NCBI GenBank assembly: GCA_947095585.1
Contig: OX352763.1
Location: forward strand, 42,334,010 to 42,398,009
Origin: Nephrocerus scutellatus
Taxonomy: Eukaryota > Arthropoda > Insecta > Diptera > Pipunculidae
Length of the DNA stretch: 64,000 bases
Direction of reading: 5' to 3'
Of the stretch, positions 50,551 through 62,177 are shown piece after piece. A program made the translations under genes and the position numbers. Below the pieces are notes generated by a model. The model had not been told where the DNA came from, searched no databases, and saw only the letters and a program-made list of their open reading frames with translations. Position 1 is the first letter of the stretch. Every line of letters starts with the position of its first letter.

Positions 50551-53500
50551 ACATTTTGTTGAGAATGGGTGAACTACCCATTTGACAAGCAAACACCAGG
50601 TGAACTATTCATTTTAGATGTCAAGCTTAGAGTACAATAGTGATAAAAATTAATGTCTTGAAACCTGTTTTAAAAATGCAAGAAAATTATCAAACAATGC
50701 ACTTAAGTCCCTTTGCTTTTGAATGCGAATGCGTTTCAACGTTCATGCACGCAAAATTCTAAATTTTCAAAAAAAAAAAAACGTCACTTATATAATAATG
50801 TAATTCATACTTTATTTTTATAAGACGTTTTATTTAAATTAGCACCAAAGAATTTCATATTGCGATGGTGTAAAAATGTGCTTTATTTTGTTAGTTTTGC
50901 AAGAAATTCTCTAAATATAACTGATTACAATTGTCTGGATTTTGATTAGGTATGATCAGGATACCTTGGGCTAATGTTATTTTATGTTTCAAGCTAAGTG
51001 CCTAGAGTACATGTGAGTTAAGTTGTAGTTTTTCTGCGCTTGAAAAAAGCCTTCCCATATAGCAAGCGCAACTCCAATTGCATAATGATATGAAGTTTGC
51101 ATTTCGTTTAAATCTGTATGACTTCTAAAATAATTTTGTTATGGGAATCAGTTCAACAGACGCACACATCCTCAGACTTACATAGAACTACATGCGGATA
51201 CATCAAAAACTATTGGCAATAATTAAGAATGCAAATTTCTACTGATATCGAATAGAAGATTACTAATTTCACCCAAAGTAATTTTAAAATTCACAGTCGG
51301 TGATAATTCTTCAGTTTAAAATCGGTCACCGTTGGCGGAAGTTGCGGTATTTTTTTTTTGAAGAGAAAACAGCAAGTGCCGTCGCCCGGATCGGCGCGGC
51401 GGCAACAATTTCCATATGGAGCAGAACAGAAAACTAAATGCAAAAAATCGTTTAACAGACAGGATGTTGGTTAGATTGTGTTGTTGTTGTTGGTCACGTA
51501 CGTGGAATTCCACATCCCGTCATGCCTAGCATGCTGGAAGCCAATGTTGCAAAAAGTAAAAACTGAAAACTACAGCGAAAAGCAAAAGGAAATTCTTGAA
51601 AATCGAAACGAATTCCTTTCCATCGATTCAGCGTTCCACATGTGCTCCGCAGATGCTGCGCTTGTATTGCATTGCAGCCGCGCCGACCATCCAGGCAGCT
51701 CGCACGTTGGCATTCATCAGAATAGGCATCCTTTTGAAACCGATTGGTGTTGTAGCATTGTGCCAATGACTGTGTGTCTGGGTCAATTTAGTCGGTATGA
51801 TTGTATGTACAAAGGGCGTACTAAAGTTTTTCACAACTCATTCTTTGTACACTTATTTTGGAAAATATTTTAAACAATTTTCCTCTGTGCTCCTGCTGTC
51901 CCGCTCCTGCTGTGGAATGAATTTCGCTAACTCGCACTATTGCAGATTTACAGATGTGAGGCTTGGAATAGTGGAAAAATCGTCTCGATTCGGTTCCCAC
52001 ATCGTTCGTCTCCTTATGTGTGTAAAGTTATTGACAAGAAATATAATTTAAAAAAAAACTAACAACAACAATTGTCACGCAAATAATTTGTAAGGCATTG
52101 CGTGACCGTTGTGCGTGCGTGTGATTTAGTCCCACTATGAATGGGGTACCCCTCAGTTCTCGCCAACTCAGCCGGTAATTCTCAAGTTAAAAGTAAACGC
52201 AATGCGCCTCCGATGTGTCAATCACATCAAATTGAGGATCTCTTCTACCTTTGATCCATCTTTCCGACTTCGGCTAGATGCTGTAACTCTTTACTTAAAA
52301 ACAATTCATCCGTCGCTGTCGCTGTCGTTTTTTGTTGTTTGTGTAATTATTGTACTCATAGGCAACATAGCAAAGCGACATAAAAAGCAGTTGATAATAA
52401 TTATGTTTCTGGTTACCCATTTAATGACAGTAATAATATGCCATGCATTTCCGGTGTGTGAGCAACTCCAGACCAGTAGCAGCCGCATGCATGCCATACA
52501 ATTCATTCACTCATTTAGGTGCTAATTGCCGAAGGGATGTTGTGAACTGTGCTCTGTACAGCATCACTGACTGGTAAACATAGATAAAGTAGCTTCGGAG
52601 AGAAGGACCCAAAAGACAATAGTTTCAGTTAAAAAAAAATTGAGAAGCATTTTATGCGTCGCCGAGCGAATGTGCTGTGCGTGTCAAGGATTCCACTTTT
52701 ATTCCCACACATAATTCTCAAATTTTCTTTGCTGCCGTTGCTCTCCTCTTTCTGGTCTCACTGGCATAACAAGAAAATAATTGTGCTGTGAGAAGTTGAG
52801 AAGTGAACGAAAATGAAATATAATATATCTACTATGACATTAGATCAAGCTGACCTTGCCACAATTATGACTTCACTGGGTTCTTTCTCTTCTGAATGAA
52901 TGAGGTGACCGAAGTGCTGAGTGGAGCTTAAAAAATGCGGACAATCAAAAGGAAAGAACAATTATTTAAAATATAATAAAAATACGTCAAATCCGTAAGG
53001 GGCGGATGGACTGTGAAAGAAAATTCTTTTTAAGGGAAGTCAGCAATTTAATAATTTTATTCAAATTATGGAGGATGTAATAAGGCATTGAAAATAATTT
53101 GACTGTAGGGATTAAGCTTTGAAAGGGACACAAATAAAAATCACTTACTGCCGCTTACTGTCGAGGCCGGCGCATTTCATACATGTAGGCCGGCCTGAAT
53201 AGTGAGGTAATTTAAAGTGCATTCTTGACAAAAATACTTTCAAACATGTCATCAAATAAGAATAGAGCGAGACTCAAAGTAAAAACTCCAAGTAAAATGG
53301 TAATCCGATGTAAAATATTTGTTTAAAATCCTCCAGCGCCTATGGCTGCCAAAACAACCGAGCAATATTTCTGTATCCCAACGTCAGTTACATAACAAGA
53401 AACAAGCTGGAAGAGGAGTCCATAGAGTGCCACTAAGACGTTGGTGATGAATATCGTATAAAGGCGAAAAGAGGCAGCATGAATTATTTAATTTTCTGAG

Positions 53501-53859
53501 TGTAGAAGAACTGGTTGACGCTCCAACGGAAAAGAGATTTATCATCGATTTTTTGGAAATTCAGTTATCACACATTAATTTATGGAGCATTTTTATAGAG
53601 AAGTGGCGTCTTCCGTCTTCAGCATACAAGACATGATTTCAAAATGTAAGTAAATGTAAGTAGGAATCAGATCCTTCAACTTGTTGCTCGTCTATCCTCT
53701 CCCAAATGTATGTAATACCAAGTTGAAAAGCATCTAGATCGCTTTATGTTAGTTTGTTAGAGTGGTGGACTTAACTGTACTTGCGAGGTCCTCAATTAGC
53801 ACTAGTGTGCGTTATTTTGATGCCACAAATCTCAAGGGACCTAGCGTGGATATTTAAGT
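50551..53859. other. 3.3 kb without a recognised gene
   Basis: Frames of up to 131 codons (51478-51873) have no known domain. A small inverted pair, aggccggc and gccggcct, lies at 53166-53201. No element was recognised. Confidence 0.45.
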
Positions 53860-54310
53860 GGTTTAAATTCAGCCTGTAGCGTTCGAGATCGGTACGAGAT
53901 CAACTCAATGACCCTGTATTCTGAGGAAGAACTTTATGCGCTCATGCTCGAAAACGCACAAATCCGAAGGGTTAGTATATGTGTTGATAGCCAATCTGCC
54001 CTAAGGGCGATTTATGCGACCACAAGAAAAAAGAATTGGCATCGATCAGCCAATTCCTGGATATCACCATAGTATGGGTGCCGGGGCACAGTAATATTGA
54101 GGGTAATCAGAGAGCGGACGAATTGGCTAAGATGGACGTCGCTATGGATACCGGCTCTATGGAGAGGGTTAGCTTTCCAATGAGCTCAATTAAGGAACAA
54201 ATTCTCTCCTTTTTTAATACTAAGTCACAGCTCAGGTGGAGCGGTCTGTCCAACTGCGCCGTATCAAGATTGATATGGCCTTCTAATCTAATCGTCTATT
54301 ATCTAAAAAC
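53860..54310 (+). mobile_element. RNase H domain of a LOA/I-type retrotransposon
   Basis: The frames give VSICVDSQSALRAIYATTRK (catalytic Asp in VDSQ) and, after a frameshift near 54035, DITIVWVPGHSNIEGNQRA and DELAKMD. This is the ...WVPGHxxIxGNxxADELA signature. MERVSFPMSSIKEQILSFF follows. The zinc knuckle is absent, and the copy ends near 54310. The product would have degraded the RNA strand of the retrotransposition hybrid. It is a different family from the LOA copy at 27.7 kb. Confidence 0.82.
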
Positions 54311-54364
54311 AGGAAAGATAAACAAAATTAATTAAGTTATTTATCAGTATTATTATTATTTATT

Positions 54365-54830
54365 ATAGGCGGTCAGCCATCAGCAGATTAGAGCGCATAA
54401 CACAGAATGCTTCGGAAATGCATGTGGCCGCAACTGTCTCTGACTGGTTAAAGTGCGATCAAACCTCCACGTGTGGCCGCTGGTAATTTTCCTCCTCCGA
54501 AATGATCGGGCTGGCGCCCTCAAAGCAAGGTTGGCGCGAGACTTCAAATCAGCCTCGGATACACTGATGAACGACGACGACCACGGTAACGAAAACGGCT
54601 AAACGAGTTAAGAATTTTCTCATGGAATGTACGCTCACTGTATAGAGTTCGAGCTGCACAGCCGCTAGCCAATACCCTGTCCAAATATAATGCTGACATA
54701 ACAGCAATTCAGGTGATGTGGTAAACGGGTAATGGTGTCTTACAAAAATCAGAATATGACATATATTACAGCTGTCATGCAAGACATCATGTGCTCTAGT
54801 CAGCAAAAGAATGAAACCCACCGTTATTTG
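54365..54830 (+). mobile_element. 5' end and start of the endonuclease of a craft/RTE-like element
   Basis: A GC-richer leader (gggctggcgccctcaaagca, ttggcgcgagacttcaaatc) runs into a broken frame. It reads FSWNVRSLYRVRAAQPLANT, LSKYNADITAIQV, a TGNGVLQKSEYDIYYSCHARH stretch and then nothing recognisable. TWNVRSLYRxGA-xxL and DITAIQExRWTG are the N-terminal endonuclease signatures of this group. The Glu of the IQE motif is altered to Val. The copy is cut at about 54830. Confidence 0.78.
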
Positions 54831-55184
54831 CTTTATGATTTGAAATGTTGGGCTCTACATAAAAAAGGTTTTAAGGAAAATCTATGTTGATTAGATCTGA
54901 AATTAGTTCTTACGTTGGCGGCAAAAATACCTGGAAATAGAGAACAGGTTTCTTTAAAGCATCTACCGTAGTAAAATTTGTAGAAAACAATTAAAGCTCC
55001 TACATTTCGTCTATGCTTTAAAGAATCAAAAGATGAAGGAATCGTTTATGCAAATGCAATTTTGGAGCCCCACCCCATACATATGAATTAAATTTCAAAA
55101 TTGGCCTAACATAAGTCTTATATAATCTTAATACTTCAGAGGAGGTAAAGTAGAAGTTACAACGTTTTATAAAACCTAAGCATT
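54831..55184. other. Spacer between two retroelement relics
   Basis: About 350 bases of AT-rich DNA with no recognisable content. Confidence 0.4.
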
Positions 55185-56060
55185 GGCTCGCTATTTTTGA
55201 AGTGATTCAGATCTCGCAATGGGGGCACCACTAATTACTGGTGGCACGTAATTCTGAGCTGCCTTCTGAGAAAAAAGACAAGCCCTGAATTTATTTGGGT
55301 TAAATTCAACCCTCTTTGATCTGGCGTAAAGAAAAATGACTTGAATGTTCGACAGAATAGCCGTATTCATTAAATCTGTGAAACCAATCAAGCGAGAATT
55401 GCATTATTTTTGACTAACAAACTCAATGAAAGCCGATAACGTTGTATCATCAGCTAATGAATGGATATCACAGGTTGTAGAAGATAATAGCTCATTAATA
55501 TATATTAAGAAAAGCGTAGGCGACAAGGATGACCCTTGAGGCACGCCAGCATTGATCCCATGCGAAAATGAAGAAATACCATTCAATACAACTTTTATTC
55601 TACGTTTCCATAAATAATGCCCAATCCATGCAATGTGAGAGGTGTTTAAGTTGAGCGCACGAATCTTATTAATAAGACAGCAATGCCATACGCGATCAAA
55701 AGCATTTGAAATATACAGGGATACGACGCTTGATTCACCGAGATTTTCAATGCTTCGCTCACAATAATAAGTCATGCACGTCATGAGTTCACCTGAAGAT
55801 CGATTTTTGCGAAATTCATACTGCACATCGAATAAAAGAGCATTCGTATCCAGATAGCTTATTAGTTTGAAATTAATGATAGATTCCATTACCTATGATA
55901 GAACTGACAAATCACCTTCTTTCGGGACGGGTTGAATATTAACCATTTTCCAAATTGAGGGAAAAAATTGATTCCATCGCCGTTTCTTCATTGCAATTTG
56001 CAATTCCATGTACTCCAAAGCAGAAGTCAACGCTTCTATTATCCGTCTAAAAAAATATCG
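55185..56060 (-). mobile_element. CR1/Jockey-type reverse transcriptase relic, second family
   Basis: From 56050 leftwards: FFPSIWKMVNIQPVPKEGD, then a deletion to SIINFKLISYLDTNALLFDV, QYEFRKNRSSGELMTCMTYY, motif A as SLYISNAFDRVWH, IRALNLNTSHIAWIGHYLWK, NGISSFSHGINAGVPQGSSL (motif B), SPTLFLIYINELLSS, and motif C as HSLADDTTLSAF. The next block gives RVEFNPNKFRACLFS. The first catalytic Asp of motif A is Tyr here. A stop follows motif C. The residues differ throughout from the three copies at 24-47 kb, so it is another family. Confidence 0.85.
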
Positions 56061-58794
56061 GCAGCTTTAGATGATAAGTGACAAATAACTTCATGACTTT
56101 TAGAACTTTTTCTTAACCCATTTTGCGTCATTAATTTCGTGTTTGTTTTATCCTAAATATGTGCGTGGCTCATCATTTGTAACATATTTAAAAATACCAC
56201 ACCGGGTTACAGTTGGTACTTTGTGCTCTAAGTACGTTGATTCTCACACTTTCTCAAGAAGCGATGCCTTCATATAACGGAGGCAATGATGATCAGTATT
56301 ATAATGATAGAAGACAAATGAAACCCAAAGAGATTTCCACAGAAGCTGATTGCGGTCGCACACGCAATAATTAGGCAACAAAAGGTTCACTCGCTTACGA
56401 AAACGTACTCGTCGGCATTGCCTGATGGAAGGCGGCGCTTCCTCTCTTACCTTTCATCATCATACCAATCGTTGTTGCGGCTGCAAGATTTTCGGAAATG
56501 AAATGATTTTTTTTTTAAAGGTCTTTACCTTTATTTTCTTGTCAAGTCCGCGCTGTTTCACTTCCCAATCTTTTGTTCAACTTGGCGATGCTGCCGGTTT
56601 CTCCCTAATACCCAAATCATCGTCTTTATTTTTCAGCCGATTTGTGTTTGGGGGTTCGCTGCGTCCATCCGGAGGCAGAATAGAATTTATCATTCAAATT
56701 GATCCATTGATGAGGACGAGACTAACAACGTACGTAACTAAACAACCTATCATTACGCACGAATTAAGTGACGATCGAGAAAATGTATGCTTGTTCGATT
56801 CTTTCGTGTGCGAATGAATTCAGAGGTTCCAGCTGGACAGACATACGAAGAATACGACGCATGGTTACGATGCTCATTAAGCATAATTATGAGCCATAAA
56901 CATGGTGTTTTCCCGAAATTTGTTCACAAAGTAGGTGCTCTGCGCCGGGAACACCATGACTACAATGGCTTAAGCGATTTACGGCAAATACAAAGCGAGA
57001 TCAAAATATATGTGTATGTGTGGAGTGTGTGTAAAAAATGGTAAAACGCTTAAAGATTTGTAGTTGTTGTTTTCTTCTTCTTTCTCTTATTATTCACTTA
57101 GAGTTCCCAAGAATTAAAAATGAAGAAAAAAGTCACTGGGGGTTTTCGGCGGCTCCGTTGTCTTTGCTTAGTGACTGGGCTTGGGATGGTTCATTCGCTC
57201 GTGGTGACTGTGTGTGTGACAAAACAACTGATAGCTTCCTCTACAACGAGAACAACGCGATTGCGACGACGAAGATGATAATGATGATGATGATTATGGT
57301 GATGAGATGCGTTTTGAAGCCAACAAAAGTACTTCGGATATGTGTTTGCGCTTATGCTTATGTCAGTCATTTGATTTCCAAAATTAGGGTGGGAACTTAT
57401 ACGAGAAGATACGCCCAGAGCTGGTAACGAAGAAACGTGATTATTTGAAAGAAAAAAAAACACAGAACGCTCAACGCGACTGGGGAGATTAAAATGACAC
57501 CGACGATGATGACGATGAATATTACACAAAGTGGAGATCGTGGACTACGATGGAGTTGTGATAATTTGTGTTCGAAAATGCACTCGAAGATGCCTTTTCG
57601 CCGCTCTTTAATCCCGAATTTCCTTTGAATTATCGATTCAACTCAACAGAGAAAATCCTTTATCTGTATGAGAACTATTGAATGCGTGGTTACTCCAATA
57701 AATAACGACAATTTATTGTTATCGCTTATAGTGAACTGTATCTGATGCACTTGATCAACGTTATCACTATATGACGGACGGTCGTATAACGCAATTGGCT
57801 GGCACTACTACAACGACAGTTAATATTCAAACAGAAAACCATGTTACCACTTTCAAAGTGGAAAAATCACAATGATAATTATTGGTATGTTGCACTGTTT
57901 CCATACAGAAACATATAAAATATTATAATTGCTTTAAGTAGACAGCAGACATGACAAAGACACCAAAATGAATGAAAACGATACGAAAACATTGGGAACT
58001 CCCAGTATGTTAGCCTGCTGTAACTTACACTTCCCCTTCATATCGCAGCATCAGCCACTTTGATGCAGGAGACTTCCAAAGAGTTTAAGAGACGAAGAAA
58101 AAGTAGTCGTATATTTTCTGCATTCCATTTTATTTAATAATTAACTCGTTTCTTCTACTATGGTGCTGTAAATCGAAGTAGCGCCTTGCAAGTTGTGGGT
58201 ATCTGCGAAAATTATTGCACTCTTGTCGTCGCGTATGTAGGTAGAGCTTTAGAGTGTCCACTCATCTCCCTGTGATGCTTCACGAGTGGAAAGGAATTGT
58301 TTCGAAATGAACTCGAAAAAATTCCAAATGTTTTTTAAACCGCATGGAATCATCATGCTGGAGAAGGAAAAGTGGAAATGAATAGCGGTGAAAGCTTAAC
58401 AATTAAGCGTTGATAAAAAGGAAGGTTGGGAATTCAACATCATCAGCAAAGGAAGAATATGTTATGACAGAAACAATATAAAAATTAGTTACACAATTGT
58501 TTGGTAATAGCCGTGTGATGGGGTAAGACACAACTTCTCTATATGGTCTTTGCTATTTAACGTGTAGCACGCAGCAAGATATGGCTTAAAATCTGCTCCT
58601 TATGGACACTAGTTGATATTGAGTTCAAGCTAGAATAATAATTCTTTATTTTATCTGTATTTATCATCCGATTCGACATTGATCATATAGAATAGAATAC
58701 ACTAATTCTAATGCAAATGTTTTGCATTCTAACGCATATACATATGTGTATGTACACGTACATGTTCCTAATACTAAATAACATATAAGGAGAC
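56061..58794. other. 2.7 kb without a recognised gene
   Basis: The 130-codon frames at 56425-56817 and 57038-57427 carry no known domain. ATGATG runs lie at 57274-57305. No element was recognised. Confidence 0.45.
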
Positions 58795-59327
58795 GTACTT
58801 GCAAAGAAAAGCGACACTTTGGGCAACGACTCCACGGAGAGAGTTAGCTGTCCACTAAGCTCCGTCAGGGAATGGGTTCTCCCTTCAATACCAGTAAGGC
58901 ACAACTAAGCTGTAATGAATTGAACAACTGTTCCATACATATAGGGATATGGTCTACCTATAAAAAAATAAATCTATCGAACTAGTCTCCAGATCATAGA
59001 CAGATATTTCCAGTCATTGCTATCATCACAGGCCAATGATGGTAAGTGGGCAGCCACGCAGCCAAACCGGGAGTCCCGCATAACACAGTTTTCAGGAGTT
59101 GCAATGATGGTAATGAGAAAAAAACTCTCATTCACTATCTCTGCAAATGTCCTGCCCAGAGGAAGCCCTTGTTTGTCGACCTGTATGAGCTTTTGGAGTA
59201 CAGGATAACCGATCTGATCTCGTATCTGAAAGCTGAAATCCCCATTAATTGGCTAGTTTTTATTTTATCGTTCTTTGCATTTAATTCAGAGGATATCTTA
59301 TTTGCTGTTCTAACTCTGTAATTTCAT
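58795..59327 (+). mobile_element. RNase H C-terminus and zinc knuckle of a LOA/I-type element
   Basis: STERVSCPLSSVRE near 58838-58880 matches SMERVSFPMSSIKE at 54155, so this is a second copy of that family. It then passes PDHRQIFPVIAIITGQ and CNDGNEKKTLIHYLCKC, the CxxC-H-C knuckle near 59100-59155. It ends in LYELLEYRITDLISYLK and FNSEDILFAVLTL, stopping at 59327. The frames are shifted several times. Bacterial-type sequence begins immediately to the right. Confidence 0.8.
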
Positions 59328-59653
59328 TATTACCTGATTACCTGAGCAGCCAAGTTTGCAGAAAAAGTGACCAGACTGACTTCCCATAATTCCACTTGTT
59401 TTAACCCTATAGCTCCGCTTTTATGATCAACATCATACTCTATAGGTATATAGCCGATGGAAAGTCCGTTAATTGCTCCAGTTTTGAGCAACAAATACAC
59501 CTTTTCTGCTTTCTGAATACGCAAAAGTAAATGTGCAATTATATATAGACCAACATCATTCTCATAAATATCCATGATACTAAAATTCATGTTCCACTGA
59601 CCAATCATAGATCTTTTACTCGCTCCGCTCTGCCTTTTTATCAAATAGTACAA
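59328..59653 (-). pseudogene. HK97-type phage prohead protease fragment (bacterial insertion)
   Basis: This minus-strand frame of about 107 codons matches the C-terminal two thirds of HK97-family prohead proteases (peptidase family U35/S78), which trim capsid precursors in tailed bacteriophages. Visible in order: IGQWN, IYENDVGLYI, LLLRIQKAEKVYLLLKTG, GAINGLSIGY with the catalytic Ser of the GLSIGY motif, then LKQVELWEVSLVTFSANLAA. The N-terminal domain and the catalytic His (usually in a WxHD-type motif ahead of IGxW) are missing, so it should be inactive. No fly gene family resembles this, which points to bacterial origin. Ile, Lys and Leu richness fits an AT-rich donor such as Wolbachia or a relative, but the donor is inference. 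Retrotransposon DNA abuts it on the left. Confidence 0.85.
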
Positions 59654-59740
59654 AATCAGATTCAGCTAAGATATCCTCCAAAAAACGTAACTTTAGAGAG
59701 TCACTTAGAGAGTAATGTTTCTGGGAGTGGGTATACTTGT
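59616..59740 (-). pseudogene. 3' end of an upstream bacterial-type ORF
   Basis: In another frame the same strand encodes KHYSLSDSLKLRFLEDILA followed by ESDFVLFDKKAERSE and a TAA stop at 59616-59618. It is open for about 40 codons and overlaps the first codons of the prohead protease frame, as tightly packed phage or bacterial genes do. I cannot name it. Its right end is where two direct copies of gtatacttgtagtatc (59731-59766) begin. It could be the end of the gene preceding the protease, or chance. Confidence 0.4.
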
Positions 59741-59766
59741 AGTATCTAGTATACTTGTAGTATCAT
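59731..59766. repeat. Tandem 18-bp duplication at the insertion edge
   Basis: gtatacttgtagtatc occurs at 59731 and again at 59750. The pair sits exactly at the outer boundary of the bacterial-like DNA. Confidence 0.85.
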
Positions 59767-61215
59767 CAGGAAAGATTCGATTTATTGTCAGGACACATTA
59801 AAATGCGAAGTTGTGGGCAAGAATGAATATATTTCGAAAGGAAAATAATTTTCGAAAGAAATGTCCAGTTTACGGTTTGCGCGTGGCTGTTTACGCGTTG
59901 TGATTGCTTAGATGAGTGTCCATGTTTACGAGTGAATGTACACCGCTAGACTATGCCATAAAAATAACTTTTAAAAAAAGTGTAAAACTTGACAATTTTC
60001 TGTCATCTGAGAAATAGTTTACAAATTGGTGTCTAGACCACCTTGGTTGCAACGTCCGTCTGTAAATATATGACCAACTGCCAATCTCCCATTATTCGTA
60101 CAATTAGTAAGCGTCGACTACGAAATGGACAATGGATGGGAAACTCGCTCTGACTTTTTCTGCTTTGTTTTTATCACTTCTTTTTATTGCCGTTGCGTCA
60201 CCATCGCTAACTTTAGCATGGGAACGTTTTCCCATATTTGCTAGATTCGCATATAAACAACAGTTTTAACGGATTTCCATTTCAATTAACAGCTAAACGC
60301 AAAGCAGCATCTCATGCATCACACGCAGAAACTAAGAAACTGCAAAGAAAATTAATAAACAACCAACAACATCAACACCAATAATGCTGTCAGCTGGTTT
60401 CTTAATTGAGGAGAATGTGCAATGTGCCATGTTGCCGTGTGATATGCCATTCAATTGCGATACACTTTTGCAAGATTGCGGTGTGGGTTTTGGCCCGAGC
60501 ACGCTGTCAGTTGTTGGACCGATTGGGGTCGACACCGCCTTCAATTTGAATCTCTCACGCTTAACGGCGAAGAATTAAAAATTATTATTTCTTTTATTAA
60601 CACTGATGACAATGAACAGCAATACAAAATGAAAATCAGAAAATAAATAAAAAAAATTGTGTCTTCTGCGGAGGAGCGAGGGCGTGCAACTGCGGCGACG
60701 CTATGACATTTATCACGGTAATGTCGCTTGGCACCGTGGGGAGCGATCTGCGGCGAGGCGAGGCCTATCGTTGTGCGTTCCTCTACTTGTGATGAACATG
60801 ATGCTTATGTATATAATTTTTTTATTAGTTAATAATTATTCGCACATGTGTGCGGTTGTGCGTGTGCGCTTATCTTCTGAGCTTTAAAATTGTCAAATAA
60901 ATTAAAAAACAAAAATACACACGTTCCCCCGGGTGCTGGTGCTTATTTTATTTAAATAATTTTTCATCCGAAATTTCGTTTTATTTTTATTTTTGATTTT
61001 TCCGATTTGGAATATTTATTGTTGTGTAGTGTTTGCCGGTGATTATTGTTAATTCGTTTTGAGTGCTAACGAGCGTGATGATTTGTGAGGATTGGCTCTT
61101 CGGCTTTGCTTAACCAAATGTGCAGGAGTTTATTGTTATTATTTATTGTTTGTTATAGAATTTCGAATTGACGGATTAATATTTAAAATTGAATTAATAG
61201 TTTAATCTTAAAAAA
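59767..61215. other. Spacer with a weak candidate ORF
   Basis: An ATG at 60384 with a good insect start context (caccaataatg) opens a 64-codon frame with six Cys residues, after a CAACAACATCAACACC-type leader. It has no recognised domain and is unsupported by splice signals. The rest, 60650-61200, is leader-like T/G-rich DNA. Confidence 0.3.
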
Positions 61216-61359
61216 ATGATGAAATGCGATAAATTTGCTTGTATGACACCGAAGTGGATCAAATGCATTGCGTGCGTTGGTCAGGTTTGCTTACCAGGAT
61301 GCTTACGATGCGGGATCCAAATAAAAATAAGCCCGATTAATATGCAGCAAACATTTTAA
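61216..61359 (+). CDS. Cysteine-rich 47-codon micro-ORF, unrecognised
   Basis: Two in-frame ATGs (aaaaaaatgatgaaa) open a 47-codon frame with seven Cys spaced C-x4-C-x7-C-x2-C-x4-C-x3-C-x2-C within 29 residues. Two of the pairs are CxxC (CIAC and CLRC). I know no family with this spacing. It lacks a clear signal peptide, because the first 14 residues are charged rather than hydrophobic. A small zinc- or metal-binding peptide is one reading, and chance is another. About 110 bases downstream, an ATG at 61471 leads 14 codons (hydrophobic, MTIIMRIYFFFEFL) into a GTGAGTTG donor at 61513. Confidence 0.25.
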   Translation: MMKCDKFACMTPKWIKCIACVGQVCLPGCLRCGIQIKISPINMQQTF

Positions 61360-62177
61360 GCTCTCGTGATTCGTGCTTTCGAGTTTGAAAAAAGGACTGT
61401 TTCAATTTGAAGTTGGTTGTCGCACATTTCCCATTAGTCCATGCCCTTTTTTTAACGTAAACTGCACACCATGACGATAATTATGCGGATCTATTTTTTC
61501 TTCGAATTTTTGGTGAGTTGACTGAGTGCTGATTTTCTGATTGGATCGAGCTTCATCAAATGTTTTGATGTTTTCTTGTACGCTGTGATGGTGTCATGTA
61601 ATAGTATATTACAGAACGAGCAAGGAAAGTGGAGTTTATCGTGCGAGGTCGAAGCTTGACGAACAAGGCGGTAGCCGAGTTCGGCAATCTAACGAGCACA
61701 ATGAGCACTTTTCTGCGAGTCATGTACGCTATTTTTCACGCGTCCAAACCGGTTTTTCTGCTAAATCGAGAGAGAAGCAGGAATCACAAACGACAAACAA
61801 AAGAGAATTCTTGCTCATGCGCAATGTGTTCGCTGAGATTGTAGTAAATAACAAAAGACTAGTTATGTTATGATAACTAGTGTTGTTATGGGCTACTTTC
61901 GAGGCTAGTTTAAAGCATACGAAACAGTCACTTTCGTCTATGGGCGTGTGAAAAAGTCATTCTATGATCAGACGAATTTAGCCCTTCGTGCACTTAATTC
62001 GGGCACAGAATATTTTACTACAGGCTTTGAGTTTTCATTCGACTTCATTTTAGGCCGAATTATGTGTCAGATACAAGGGCGAAGTTCATATATATCTTTT
62101 CTTCTACATCATATTGAATTGCAAAAAATAAAAAAAATATAATAATTATATCGTTGTTATTCCGGTTGATTTACAAC
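61360..62177. other. Spacer, nothing firm
   Basis: It contains the donor-like GTGAGTTG at 61513 and an inverted pair around ctagttatgttatgataactag (61858-61879). No gene or element was recognised. Confidence 0.4.

Noticed and set aside
51478..51873. A 131-codon plus-strand frame
   Set aside because: It starts at a GTTGTT run and lacks any known motif. Equally long frames occur on the other strand.
56425..56817. A 130-codon plus-strand frame
   Set aside because: The hydrophobic run comes from T-rich DNA and nothing recognisable follows.
60384..60578. A 64-codon frame after a good start context
   Set aside because: No homology recognised and no splice sites or terminator to support it. Noted only as a weak candidate in the spacer entry.
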